The translations under genes and the position numbers were made by a program. A DNA stretch of 64,000 nt, taken from assembly GCA_001642005.1 (NCBI GenBank), contig LWCA01000001.1, forward strand, positions 95,982-159,981, given 5' to 3'. Of the stretch, positions 51,101-60,344 are shown one piece after another. Positions within the stretch are counted from its first letter, which is position 1, and every line of letters begins with the position of its first letter. This stretch comes from Intoshia linei. Its lineage: Eukaryota; Orthonectida; Rhopaluridae. Under the pieces are notes generated by a model. That model was not told the origin of the DNA. It searched no databases and worked only from the letters and a program-made list of their open reading frames with translations.

Positions 51101-51325
51101 GAGCTATTGTGCCAAACAGTGTATTAGAAAATTTAGTTAGAGAAACTGTTATTAATATGAGCATAAATAGAAGATATTCAAACGCCTTGTATGAACCAAG
51201 GTATTTTTTATTTTTGCTTTTTTATTTATTTATATAGTTATACACAAAGAATTTACAAACTTCAACAATCCATTCAACGTCATAAAACCAATGTTAGTTA
51301 CCAGGATTTATATTTATTTAATTGA
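24133..51325 (+). CDS. RALGAPA: Ral GTPase-activating protein subunit alpha
   Basis: This subunit carries the GAP activity of the RalGAP complex, which switches off RalA/RalB. Exon 1 (24133-24235) encodes MFSKRHFEKKK, like human RALGAPA1. Exon 2 (24739-25155) has IHQRWQFH-like HERWQFHVLGRYL. Further exons: 25203-25324, 25379-25496, 25573-25696, about 25750-25791, 27269-27540 (ends HWIQ), 40065-40247, 40304-40523, 40594-40993, 41225-41480, 42357-42464, 42521-42670, 42708-42824, 43070-43231, 43287-43348, 43398-43515, 43553-43681, 44433-44507, 44547-44660, 44700-44748, 44805-44941, 45009-45176, 45205-45270, 46240-46375, 46413-46465, 46869-47134, 47540-47650, 47687-47758, 47816-47936, 47990-48148, 49669-49827, 51073-51200, 51238-51325. 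Phases agree at nearly all joins; at least 1,670 residues (human about 1,870-2,040). The C-terminal Rap-GAP domain keeps the catalytic Asn in RHIGNDEVHIIW, then GPLYDGAIV. One or more short exons between 27541 and 40064 are unresolved. Confidence 0.93.
26040..26380 (-). mobile_element. Helitron-like element, 5' end
   Basis: It ends forward with 'cattcaattttatataagg' then aaaggat, so on the minus strand the 5' terminus is A|TCCTTTCCTTATATAAAA. The interior has 'gatgtacttttctgaggctg' and 'ttggggtttcaccctgaagg' units. RALGAPA intron. Confidence 0.65.
26585..26668 (+). mobile_element. hAT end fragment
   Basis: 'ggcccgcggtcgcataattg' then acacacctg resembles one end of common hAT elements (reverse complement CAGGTGTGTCAATTATGC). 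No partner end was found. Confidence 0.45.
27713..28455. mobile_element. hAT-type element built of CAATTAATTG palindromes
   Basis: Terminal repeats CAGGGATTGGAA... and ...TTCCAATCTCTG are flanked by attttgat and gttttgat (8-bp duplication, one mismatch). The interior has many 'caattaattg' palindromes near both ends, and no transposase. Related pieces occur at 28908-29270 and 60345-60948. Confidence 0.8.
28908..29270. mobile_element. hAT-type element, right half of a second copy
   Basis: From 'ctattttgcaaataaaatat' it repeats the right half of the element at 27713 and ends ...aattccaatccctg. The left half is missing. An ambiguous base (n) occurs just upstream near 28907. Confidence 0.7.
29407..29747. 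mobile_element. hAT-type MITE with perfect target duplication
   Basis: Ends are CATGCGTTCCCAAAG and ...GTTTGGGAACCCCTA. The flanks are atctacaa on both sides (29399-29406 and 29748-29755), an exact 8-bp duplication. 341 bp, no coding potential. Confidence 0.85.
30085..30170 (+). mobile_element. hAT end fragment
   Basis: 'aagtggcccacgaaatgg' and 'ggttgcccatccctg' match the right end of a common hAT type (reverse complement CAGGGATGGGCAACC). The left end was not found. Confidence 0.5.
30475..30780 (+). mobile_element. Helitron-like fragments
   Basis: A detached 3' end ('tatgtagtacataacag' then aaaaaCTAA before T, ending 30512) is followed at about 30590 by 5'-type body blocks ('gtgttccactttatttaaat', 'tccacatttcaattacag', 'ttccgggtgttagcaaaat'). 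Confidence 0.55.
31400..31735 (+). pseudogene. hAT transposase relic, C-terminal dimerisation region
   Basis: Translation near 31625-31730 reads NCQASSLSVERCFLMLKNLL, matching the hAT C-terminal motif with S-x-x-x-E-R-x-F/C. Upstream frames are broken by stops. RALGAPA intron. Confidence 0.6.
31740..33114. other. Intronic A+T-rich sequence
   Basis: Non-coding as far as can be seen. 'ccatcagtgttttcaattgg'-like sequence near 32500 and 'gacagagttttcaactgc' near 32792 may be worn hAT ends, but no pairing or duplication is clear. Confidence 0.3.
33115..34383 (-). pseudogene. Tigger/pogo-type transposase relic
   Basis: On the minus strand a helix-turn-helix (34082 downwards: GESVNAVARRMTLSRSTIY) is followed by a DDE-domain piece (33640-33590: NLTDTQVYNMDET) and the later segment 33450-33121 (YWFFNHFVPDFRAH...). 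This is the order of CENP-B/pogo (Tigger) transposases. Frameshifts and stops separate the parts. At the right edge 'ggtggttgactg' followed by ta gives a CAGTCAACCACC terminus at a TA site; the left terminus was not found. Not functional. Confidence 0.75.
34384..35240. other. Intronic A+T-rich sequence
   Basis: No recognised gene. A short minus-strand frame (34852-35046) has no domain. Confidence 0.3.
35250..36268 (-). pseudogene. Unclassified transposase-like protein, broken
   Basis: Two minus-strand frames in order, 36268-35738 and 35564-35250. The first has YDGKRFEGEERMAVVAV near its start, then SNTGQINGSVKLIKE and ELLCRHHILEIIL. The second is helical (LEAADAKKASINDKKMIENW). In my recollection, proteins with a 'T.SNTG..NG....LE....L..CRHH..E' block are multicopy in some invertebrate genomes and behave like transposases. 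The acid-NTG-CRHH spacing suggests an RNase H-like core, but I cannot place it in a named superfamily. Located in a RALGAPA intron, opposite strand. Confidence 0.5.
36580..36900. other. Possible LTR-like or unclassified repeat
   Basis: Contains 'gagtgagcgagttgtcgctc' (an inverted GAGCGA/TCGCTC pair) and a block from 36860 resembling the Helitron family ('ccaaaatattttattaaaac'). An ambiguous base lies near 36894. Identity is uncertain. Confidence 0.25.
37063..37260 (-). pseudogene. Fragment of an invertebrate multicopy protein (SDEHGERFHQ family)
   Basis: The 65-residue frame includes KMHLIESHSDRLPINC, SDEHGERFHQ, EKRFHG and DYLWTIK. I recall this motif order from uncharacterised multicopy proteins of arthropods. 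No start or end context. It lies about 0.8 kb downstream (in minus orientation) of nothing recognisable and near a gypsy relic. Confidence 0.5.
37725..38958 (+). pseudogene. Ty3/gypsy-type retrotransposon relic (gag end, protease, start of RT)
   Basis: In order: a zinc-knuckle-like CYGCGKHC segment near 38145-38215, an aspartic protease active site DTGSK near 38360-38373, then a reverse transcriptase N-terminal segment in another frame (38399-38958) with the conserved proline/acid and FKKLN-type landmarks. At least two frame changes separate these parts. RT catalytic motif, RNase H and integrase are absent, and flanking LTRs were not identified. Non-functional. Confidence 0.75.
38950..39185 (+). 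other. Open basic stretch after the gypsy relic, possible RALGAPA exon
   Basis: A stop-free frame of about 80 codons follows a 'cacctag' acceptor-like site. It is rich in Asn, Lys, Arg and Ser and no longer resembles reverse transcriptase. Its position matches the disordered part of RALGAPA between the exons at 27269 and 40065, but no homology supports this. Confidence 0.3.
41549..42172 (-). mobile_element. hAT element with transposase C-terminal remnant
   Basis: Terminal repeats CAGTGTTTCCCAACC and GGTTGGGAAACACTG are flanked by exact 8-bp duplications atataaac (41541-41548 and 42173-42180). The minus strand encodes LLPFPSSYLAECGFSAVLDL near 41930-41800, the C-terminal block of Charlie/ZBED-like hAT transposases. 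The rest of the transposase is gone. It sits in a RALGAPA intron. Confidence 0.88.
46610..46645 (+). mobile_element. hAT end fragment
   Basis: 'ctggtccgtggaccgtcatt' then tggaaccgctg resembles a hAT terminus; no partner end was seen. RALGAPA intron. Confidence 0.35.
49083..49318. mobile_element. MITE with CGAACCTAC ends
   Basis: The left end is gagaaccgaatttacc and the right end gtaggttcggcactg. The flanks (tgtattac and tgtactat) are similar over eight bases. Third copy of the family at 14903 and 16515, in the RALGAPA intron before the Rap-GAP catalytic exon. Confidence 0.6.
50156..50954 (-). mobile_element. Helitron-like element, best complete copy
   Basis: 799 bp in a RALGAPA intron. The forward left edge is a|ctag, a short spacer, then ctgttatgtactacgtac with aaacag. 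On the minus strand this gives CTGTT-TGTAC-gta-GTACA-(t)-AACAG, five bases, CTAG, then T: a 10-bp stem with one bulged base and a 3-nt loop, close to the 3' end. The right edge gives A|TCCTAACTTATATAA as the 5' end. Target site A|T and both termini fit Helitrons. It contains a 56-bp tandem duplication (about 50721-50832). No helicase frame. Confidence 0.8.
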
Positions 51326-52185
51326 TGTAAATAAATGTTTCAACAAATTTTTTTATCAAAATTTGTAATTCTTGATTTTACCAGTTATCCTTGACCTTTT
51401 TTTGGCCTTTAAATGTCAATTTCAGAAAATTAAATTCGGATATAAACACTAATTAATTAATAATAAATTGAAAATTAAAATTGCCCACACTTTATTTATT
51501 ATTTTTTTTTATATAGAAATTCTAGGTTTCTTAAATTTAAATCATACGACTAACAGACTATTGTAATAAACAGTGGATAATTAATTTTCATATAAATTGA
51601 ATATCATTTTAGATCTCCAAATATGTAATGAGTCATTACTAATGAAAAACTTGTATGCTCCGGAAATTTTTGTAGTGAATAATTGATAATTTAATTTAAT
51701 ACTTCACTCATCAAAATTATACACCAAATTTTTATATAATTTTAAATATTTTATAACTCTTAAATTAGGCTTTGTGGACCCCAGGGCAGTATTATTTTTT
51801 AGGGGTTCTTAGAATTATTCTTTATTACTTATTGACAAAACGTGACGATTGTAAATTGGTTATAACAATTTAATGTTGTTTTATTTTTATCATCGAATTA
51901 ATGCTTTATTATACATTTGAATGCATTAAATATATAATACATTTTAAAGGATCAGAATAAAATTTACACCAAATATTTTTCTGCGGCTATTTAGTTCCAT
52001 CTAGATTACATTGACTACCACTGTTTATTACCTTTGCTAACGATTTATGATTGTTTATCGGCCCTAAAAATTTATCCAATATTGTTTTAGTTAATGCTGA
52101 CAAATAACACAATATTATTTTTTGGATTTTTAATATTGATAGTGATAATAATTTTATTTTTTTGTTTATTTTAATACATTTTAAA
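51326..52185. other. Intergenic interval RALGAPA to myotubularin
   Basis: 860 bp between a stop codon and the next start codon on the same strand. It should hold the RALGAPA 3' end and the myotubularin promoter. No specific signal could be distinguished from the A+T-rich background. Confidence 0.35.
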
Positions 52186-55100
52186 ATGATGCCATCAGGA
52201 GTAGTAAAGAATAATCCAAATTCTAACGTAGTAGTAATGGCAGCGATAGAGTCAATTTTTGACATTATTGACGGAGAAATATTTATAATGAAGGGTATAA
52301 AAATATAAATCATAAAATGTGATTTTATAGAAATACCGACGAGTTATAATGCTCCAGAAATAAAACCACAGGAAGGTTTTCTATATTTAACCAATTATAG
52401 AATACTCTATAAATCGACTGATCGAGTAAAATTTAATTGAACTATCAATTTTGCTTTTCATTTAGTATCCGTCAATTGAACAACCGGTTTACGCCATCGG
52501 ATATATTGACATAAAAAGGACAAAACTACCATCTCAATTTGACTTAATATGTAAAGACATGTCAGTTTTATCATTTGATATAAACAATGAAGATTTAAGA
52601 AAAAATTTTTTAATTAAAATACAGCAAATGACCTTTGCAACCAAAACGAGTGTATAATGTGTATTATTTCACCTTATATATTAATAGGAACTTTTTGCAT
52701 TTAAATCAAAAGAAAAATTTAAAAGTAATGGCTGGAAAATATATGATTCAAAAAAAGAGTATAAAAGAATGGTAAATTTTAATTCTTTTTACTGGTCATG
52801 TTTGATTTATAGAATTTACCAAACGAATTATGGAAGTTATCTGATGTCAATTTGAATTATGAATTTTGTGAAACATATCCGAATATAGTAATTTTATTTA
52901 ATTTTCATTTAATATTTTATGTACACTTGTTCCGGTTTTAATGATTCATTCTTTATTTATAAGTAAAATGTATTTCAAAAAATAATTAAATTATATTAGT
53001 ATCCCATCTGCCATTTATTTAGCTTTGCCTGATTCAAAAAAGGTTCTAACCACCCAAATGACATTTTAAAATCAATTTTGAAAAGCACGGCAAGTAAAAT
53101 GCATAAAATAATAATATTTATTTCAAAAGTTAATGTTTATTTTCAATTTCAATTTCATATCAGATTTGCATACCAAATGATGAAAATACCAGCATTACGT
53201 ATGATTTGCATGCAGTAGGAGAATTTAGGAGTAAAAAAAGAATTCCTGTATATTATATAATTCAGTTTCTGTATAACGGATCCTCATCTTCATCCAGCTT
53301 TGAATTTAAGTTTTTATGAAAAAATATTTCTTGTTACCATTAAATTTATTGAAAAGTAAACTATAAGATCTTACAGATTCAAAATTATTTAGGATGCTTA
53401 TGTTTTTTAATTTCCAAAACTTTTTTCATTTTTTTAAAAAAATTTAAAAAAATGCTTTGGCTGTGTAGACCTCAATATCTAAAAATACTATTTGGCGTAA
53501 AACATTAATCTCCAAAAACTGTATTAGAAATTGAGATTTTTAATTAAAAAGTAACAAACACACATAAACATTCAATTTTATATACATAGAATGTAAAAAT
53601 AAATTTAGTACCTACGAATCTATTAAAATTGTAAAATGTACCATTCTTCAAAAATTATGAGGACTCTTTATCTATATTTTTCAAACTTAGAAAATATTTT
53701 TGAATTGATAAAAAATAATATTTAGGTTTTATCATGGCTACACCAGGATAATAAGGCTACATTGTGTCGAGGATCTCAACCTCTTATTGGTGTAAATAGA
53801 TCTTCTACTAATGATGAAAATTATTTATTATGTATCGTTGAAAATACTTTGCATGCAGCAAAACTATTACTTGTAGACGCCAGGCCAATCGGTAATAATT
53901 TTTTTCAAGTCTATTATTCCATAAGTTTAGAATTATAAGATATTAAGTTTGATACGTACATTATTGAAATAAACGGTAATACACAGTTAAACAGTTAAAC
54001 AATAAGTTTTACATACATATGTATGTTAGGATTATATCCAATTATGTTAAGTCTTTAGTTTGGGTAATTTTGTACATCTTCAGGATTGATATATGATCAT
54101 CGGCACTAATATATGTATATCTATGTAAGATAAAAAATTAATAAAAGAAGTCTGAAAAATATAAGGGTATAATAAGACATTATCAAAATTTTGACGAGCC
54201 TAGAGCTTGCAATTTTTAGCCAAAATTGATAAAAAATTTTATTTTTTAGTGTACTAAATTGGGATTCCCAATATCGTCAAACTAATCTAAACTAAATTAT
54301 TTTTTTAGCTAATGCTGTGGCCAATAAGGTAAATTTAATAATTATATTTTTTTGTATACAACTGTAGTGTGATTTATACATTTGTCTAGTTTGTTGGAGG
54401 TGGAGTTGAAAATGCAAGAGCTTATGACAATGTTAAAGTTATATTTCAAAATATTCACAACATTCATGTGATGAGAGATAGGTAATTGAAGAATAATTTG
54501 ATTTACAACTTTATATCATTACTACGAATTTCCATTAAATTTAATAAATAATATTAATAATAAGGAAAGGATTACTATTATCGACTTTTAATAATTTGAT
54601 AATTATAATATGAAAGATTAATTATTAATTAATTATTTTAAATTTTTTATTGTAATAAAATAGTTACCAAAAAAAAAAGTGAAGATCAAAGTGTTTTTTT
54701 GACCCTGAAGGTATCATCACTTAGTGAGATTCAAATTTTTGATGTTTTAACTGAAAAAAATTGCATAATTAGTAATGTTGTTTTAAATTCTAGGACTATT
54801 TTGATTTTTTAAAAAAATGGTAATCTGGGTTTGATTTTGAAAATGCAATTTTTGGAGATTTTGATTTATGATAATGATTTTCATTTTAAAAACTATCTCA
54901 GAATTTATGTTTTATAACATTTTAGGACATTTTTTATTTTTAAAACAAATAATAATTTGTGGTTTTGATCATGAATGTGTGTGTTAGACTGAGATTTACG
55001 ACAATGTTAATGATTTTATAACGCGACCCAGAGTTTATGTTTTTTTAATTTTTGGTTGATTTTATTTTTAAAAAGAAGGGCAAATTAGGTTTTGCCCTAA

Positions 55101-57439
55101 AGGACTCGATTTTTGAAAAAGAAAAACTTAGATATAAACATCACTCGCGAAAAACTGTATTAAAAATTGGATTTTTTTAAATCTTTACTTATATAACACA
55201 CTTTGAAATATTTGTTTTCTATGTGTGTGTGTTACCGCTTATTTCAATAACTACCAGTCTTAGAATTTTATAAAGTCCACATTTCAATTACAGTTTTTTC
55301 CGGGTGTTAGCAAAATAAATTGCAACTTCCCAAACTCACATTTTACAAATCAAAAAGCCCAATTGTCTTTTTTTTGAAATCAAACGAATTAGTAAATTTA
55401 AAAAAATATCTTCTGGGCCAAAACCACAAATGACTCTTTCTTTTAATGAAAGCAGCCCTAGAATTTCCAAAAATTTACATGTGATACAGTTGTATCCTGT
55501 TAACACACACAAAAAATTTGAATATGAATAAGTGACGCCTTCACGGTCAAAAAAACATTTTAGTATTTATATATTTTGTTTCCGAAATATTTTATTAAAA
55601 CAAAAAATGTGAAATAATTAACGGTCCGAAAATTAAAAAAAAGAGATTATTCTGATAGTACTTATTCCAGTTGATATAAATACAAAATTTAAATTTTATC
55701 ACATTCTCTCTAATAAATTAAAAAAATGGGATAACAATTGTTTTTAAAATTATTTGCGCAAATGTTAACAAACAAAAAATTAAGATGGAACAATTCACTT
55801 TAAAGTATAAAGTAATGGATTTAACAGGTCCATCTGAAAAAAGTTTGGGAACACTCCTTTAAAGGATTGATAATAGGGAATAGTAGGATTTTTAAGTTAG
55901 GTTTTAAACGTAAATTTGGTATAATAAAAATGTGCCCTTGGCAGACCTAGATGCTGTTTGTACGTAGTACATAACAGTCAACCCAGTTATAATTATTAAT
56001 TAATTATTATTATAATTATTTATTTAAATTATTTATTTATTATAAATTATAAATCTATAATTATAATGGAAATAATTTTATATTTTTTAACATGTTATTC
56101 TTACTTTTATTTCTAGTGTAAAAAAAATAAAAGATATTATATTTCCTCATATTGATGATGATAACTGGTAATACATTAAATTTGATAAATAAACATAAAA
56201 AAATTGATTTAGGTTTTTAAATATAGATCAATCACGATGGTTGGATCATATAAGAGTAAATAGCGATAAGTCGTAATAATAAATGTATTTAAATTAGATA
56301 ATAATTGAGGGCGCTATAAAAATTGCTGTAGCAATTCATAAAAAGGGACAATCTGTGTTTGTACATTGTTCAGACGGCTGGGACAGAACTGCTCAGGTTT
56401 TTTATAATATTAAAACAATTAAAGTGTTGGTAAATTTTTACAAAATGAATCAATTATATAGTTAACGTCTTTGTCAATGTTAATGTTGGATCCCTACTAT
56501 CGAACCTTTGAAGGCTTTCAAGTATTGATTGAAAAAGAATGGATTTCGTTTGGTCATAAATTTCAAGATGTATAAAATTGATTAAATAAATTTATTTCTA
56601 AAAAAAATAGAGAAGTGGACATGGAGATGAAAAACCACTCGATGGAGAACGATCGCCTATTTTTATGCAATTTATAGAAGTTGTTTGGCATATTTCTCAA
56701 CAAGTTATAATTTTAATCTAAAAAGCATATTTATCATACTAGCTTTTCTGTTATTTACCCTGTAAAAGCACTAGTAAATGCCGTCAAGGGCGGAAATTTT
56801 TAGGGTATATAACCTGCATTTTTTAATTTTTTAACATGAAAGGTTTAATTTCGTAGGTTGATGTTTTCTAAGTATTTTATCTGGAAATGACTATTATATT
56901 CATTAATTATAATTATTTAATATATTTGGAAGTGTATATCATTTGATTAAACTATAGAATTGAACTAAATTTTTTTAGTTTGAAACATCATTTGAATTTA
57001 ACGAAATTTTTTTACTTGAAATCGTTAATTGCTTATACAATTGTAGATTCGGTACCTTTCTATGTAATTGTGAATTTGAAAGAAAAAATATGGTAAAATT
57101 TTATTCAGTCAGATAAATAATATTATTAATCACTTTAGAAACTTGAAGAAAACACCCAATCCGTTTGGTCTTTAATAAATGACAACAAAATGCAATACTT
57201 GAATCCCTTATATAATCACCTCAGCGAAAAAAAGGTGATTATACCCGTAGCTAGTCCAGTATATATTCAATTTTGGAATGGTTTATATCTCAAGAATAAT
57301 CCTCTTTCCTGGTCTCCTGTAATAAATTTATTAATTTGGTCAAATTTTATCATTTTAGGAAAGCTTAAGTATCCGATCATCCGAATTGATTGAACTTAGA
57401 AACATTTATCTCAAATTAAACAATTTACCTATCCCATAA
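52186..57439 (+). CDS. MTMR2: Myotubularin-family phosphoinositide 3-phosphatase (MTM1/MTMR2 type)
   Basis: Removes the D3 phosphate from PI(3)P and PI(3,5)P2 on endosomal membranes. Seventeen exons, all in phase: 52186-52294, 52331-52425, 52466-52651, 52688-52771, 52813-52887, 53164-53247, 53726-53891, 54309-54328, 54390-54481, 56117-56167, 56213-56255, 56298-56396, 56462-56569, 56611-56703, 56979-57092, 57139-57318, 57359-57439; 559 residues (human MTMR2 643). The N-terminal PH-GRAM part has [14 protein letters not shown]. The phosphatase domain has [38 protein letters not shown], then the active site [12 protein letters not shown] with the Cys and Arg of CX5R intact, so the enzyme should be active. 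[23 protein letters not shown] closes the domain. The C-terminal coiled coil is reduced to a short tail. Exon 8 is only 20 bp. Introns carry Helitron-like copies. MTM1, MTMR1 and MTMR2 cannot be separated with confidence. Confidence 0.94.
53400..53590 (-). mobile_element. Helitron-like element, 5' fragment
   Basis: It has 'tgactgtgtagacctcaata'-like unit remnants and ends 'cataaacattcaattttata' as in other 5' ends. Myotubularin intron 6. Confidence 0.4.
54660..55181 (-). mobile_element. Helitron-like element with internal units, truncated
   Basis: Units with 'tttttgaccctgaaggtat', 'tctgggtttgattttgaaaa', 'ttgtggttttgatcatgaat' and 'taggttttgccctaaagg' follow each other at roughly 110-140 bp. 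It breaks off exactly where the next copy begins (A|TC at 55181/55182). Confidence 0.6.
55182..55986 (+). mobile_element. Helitron-like element, full-length plus-strand copy
   Basis: The 5' end is A|TCTTTACTTATATAAC. The 3' end is 'ctgtttgtacgtagtacata' with acagtcaac, then CCAG (from CTAG) before T. The perfect hairpin arms CTGTT/AACAG and TGTAC/GTACA are visible. It also contains 'aaaagtttgggaacactcct' (a hAT end) at about 55840. 805 bp, in a myotubularin intron. Confidence 0.8.
56739..56900 (-). mobile_element. Helitron-like 3' end, second terminal subtype
   Basis: Forward a|ctagcttttctgttattt: on the minus strand the end is AACAGAAAAGCTAG before T, differing from the AACAGTCAACCTAG subtype. 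The interior has 'tattttatctggaaatgac'. Myotubularin intron 14. Confidence 0.5.
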
Positions 57440-57535
57440 TGAAAATAACATTATATAAATCAGAATTAGTGTAAATGTAACGTATTTTAATATAACCTGA
57501 TTTAATAAATTATAAACATAACCGAGTAGTCTAAT

Positions 57536-57982
57536 CAAGCGATCCAACCATCTTAGGCTTGCAGATAGGGTGGCCAACTGTGTTATTTTCCCCTGAGACT
57601 TCGGCTTTTCAAATTCAACTGAGGGGTCAGGGTTAAGTGATATTTCTCAGAGTAATTTAATTATTTCAATCAAAATTATTTGAAATGTGATATTTGTTAT
57701 GAAAAATTTAAAGTATACATTTTGAAATTTGCAATAAAAATTGTGTGTAAACTGTTATTATTTTTTGAAAAAGAGACCCCACAGTAAAATTGGCCTTCCA
57801 AAAAATTTTTTATATAACAAAAAAAATAACACGCTTCGTTCAAAAATTCGATAACGGCTAAATTTGAGACAATATTAAATACATTATTGTAGGATGGAAT
57901 AAGTATTTTTTAATAATTTTAAATATAAATAGATTTTCTTAATTTTTGGTTGGGATCTGTTCACTGACCGGTTGGGGTCGCT
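57536..57982. mobile_element. hAT-type element at the NTHL1 stop codon
   Basis: Inverted ends caAGCGATCCAACC and GGTTGGGGTCGCT lie between two copies of agtctaat (57528-57535 and 57983-57990). Similar 'ctgttcactgaccggttggg' ends are common in hAT elements. 447 bp, no transposase frame. Its right junction supplies two bases of the NTHL1 stop codon. Confidence 0.75.
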
Positions 57983-60105
57983 AGTCTAATAAATCCATGT
58001 TTTTAATTGTATACGGACAAGTATTTTTATTTTCACATTGAATGCACTTTGGGCCAATTGGTTTACAAATTGTCTGACCGAAACCAACCAGTAGTTTATT
58101 AATTTCTTTCCAATAAACCCTACATGTATGTATTATAAGAACAAAAAATGATAAATTTACTTGGGTAAAACTTTTTCCAATTCAATTCTTGTTTTTTGTG
58201 GTGTTTTCGTGCTAACCCAATTAAGGCGGTTACATATTCTGTGAACATGGGTATCAACTCCAATTCCTTCGATACGCTTCCAAGCCACACTCATTAAAAT
58301 GTATGCCATTTTTTCTCCAACTCCTGATATAAATATACAGAGTATTTAAACATACAAATATCAAACCTGGCAAATTGCACATATCGACTATTGTTTGGGG
58401 AATGTCATTGTCATACTGTTCATTGAGAATTTTTAACGTTCTTGTTATGTAAATTGATTTTTTTCTCCAGAATCCAACTGGATAAATTATCTCTGCAAAT
58501 TCTTTTTCTGATTTTTTCAATAATTCGTCCATACTTGATCCTGATTTGTGTAGCTTTTCCATTGCTACAGATAGAATCTGATCTTTTGTTTGACTTGACA
58601 ACATTAAGGCAATCAATGTGTGTATTCGTTGGTCCTAAAAAAATGAAATATTAAAAAATTATTGTAAAAACAATAATAATTCTACAAATCTCTTTTTGCG
58701 ACAAAAGTGGGAACCATTTTACAGAAAATTATTAAAAAAGTGAAATAAATCATTAAAATATTTTTCTGGAATTCATTTTATTTATGATTATTTTTTGGGA
58801 TGTAATTATAATTGAAATGTTTTTAAGTCTTACTTATCTAAATTAATTTAGTTCAAAATGCATGTCTGTTTATTTATTTGTTCCAGATTATCTAAGAAAG
58901 TAAAAGGATTTGAGTTTTAAAAATGTCATATTTCTAATACAGTTTTTCGAGAGTGATATTTTATCGCAAATTTCATTTTCAGATATTGAGTCGTTCAATA
59001 TCAAAAACCCCAATTGTCCTTTTTTTTAAATTTTAAACAATATACAATCTGATCAAGATTTTAAAATCATCAACATTATTATTATTTTCAATTTCAAAAT
59101 CTTATATCTTTACTGTCAAAACCCAAATATCTTTTTTTTTAAAAATGAAAAAGTCCTAGAATTGTATACAATATAAATCCTGGGAGAATTTTTAAAATCA
59201 TAAGCATTATCATAAATGGAAACCTCAAAAAAAGTTTATTTTCACGGTTAAAAACCCAGATTACCCTTTTTTTTAAAAATAAAAACAGCCCTATAATATT
59301 AAAAAATATTACAGATGATACATTTATATCCAGTTAACACACAAAAATTTTCAATCTCACAAAGTGACGATGATTTTTAACACAAATGATAAAATAAAAT
59401 TAAGTGGGAATAATTCACTTTGAATAAAAAAATAATGTGAAATTACCGGTACGTGATGAAACAAGTTTGGGAACCACTCCTCAAAAGTATTGATAATAAT
59501 TAATAGTAGCATTTTTAAGTTTGATTTTATTTTATATTTAATTTATTTTTTTGGTAGAATAAAAAATGTTTCTTAAAAAATTTTTTTTTCAAATTACATC
59601 TAATCTACTGGGTATGTTTTTGAACTTCTTAAAAAAAATATTTGATGTGACACCTTAATGTACATTGTACAAGTGATCCGAAATCCACCGACAGTGTCGG
59701 TCCGACACTTTATCTCTTTATTTTACAACATAAAATCTATATAATAAACAACATTATCAATGATACATCAAATATGAATAAATTATATAAATTGTAATCA
59801 AATCTGTAATTTTTCAAAAAATATTTTGAATGATAATTATAAAATTTACTAAAATGTATTATTACAAGATTAACAAGACTCTAATCTTGATTTTTAAAAA
59901 AGTATTGGAAAAAGAAGAAATACGAAAATACAGTTTAAAAAGTATAATTGACTTGATACAGCGTAGATGTCAATTGATTTATTAATTTTACCTTTTGAGT
60001 GGCACTTATATTTGCCAGTTTGTGACAACCCATGGTATCAACTGGAGCGTCTTGAAATTTCCTCATTTTCCTTATATTGACTATATGCAGTTTTATTCGT
60101 TCCAT
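57981..60105 (-). CDS. NTHL1: Endonuclease III homologue, bifunctional DNA glycosylase/AP lyase
   Basis: Excises oxidised pyrimidines and nicks the abasic site in base excision repair. Four minus-strand exons: 60105-59992, 58634-58367, 58323-58161 and 58119-57981, 227 residues (human 304-312, E. coli Nth 211). MLSSQTKDQ begins the glycosylase core and [10 protein letters not shown] follows. The helix-hairpin-helix LPGVGEKMA contains the catalytic Lys. [15 protein letters not shown] contains the catalytic Asp. The last exon has C-x6-C-x2-C-x5-C ([17 protein letters not shown]), the [4Fe-4S] cluster ligands. All key residues are present. The N-terminal targeting region of animal homologues is absent: [10 protein letters not shown] starts just before the conserved PVDTMGC. 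An upstream exon with a targeting signal was not found. The present TAG stop spans a hAT junction. Intron 1 (1.36 kb) holds a Helitron-like copy. Confidence 0.95.
58770..59640 (+). mobile_element. Helitron-like element in NTHL1 intron 1
   Basis: Family blocks run from 'gtctgtttatttatttgttc' through 'aaccccaattgtccttttt', 'ttaaaaacccagattaccc' and 'tccagttaacacacaaaaa' to an embedded hAT end, 'caagtttgggaaccactcct', at about 59460. The 3' hairpin is lost. Confidence 0.55.
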
Positions 60106-60344
60106 TTCTTATTCAATCAACGATAATAAATGTTGTTTAGGAATTTTCAAAATTTATCAAGTGAAGATTGATTTTTCATTGATAGAAACTGAATCATATA
60201 ATTATCATTCCAAAAATTAGACACATAATTTAATTTACTATAATTGATATTATTTTATAAAATTTTCATAGTTTGTTTTATCATTTTATCATATTGGTTC
60301 ATCATTTTTTACTTTTTTTGCAAACTTTTAAGACGTTTTTAATT

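Noticed and set aside
51987-52313. 108-codon minus-strand open frame
   Set aside because: It overlaps the first exon of the myotubularin gene, whose phase fits the next exon and whose sequence continues into the GRAM domain. The minus frame shows no domain.
52985-53100. Possible extra myotubularin exon (frames with [12 protein letters not shown])
   Set aside because: The exon ending NI at 52887 joins in phase to [10 protein letters not shown] at 53164, which matches the family; the extra piece would break the alignment and contains stops.
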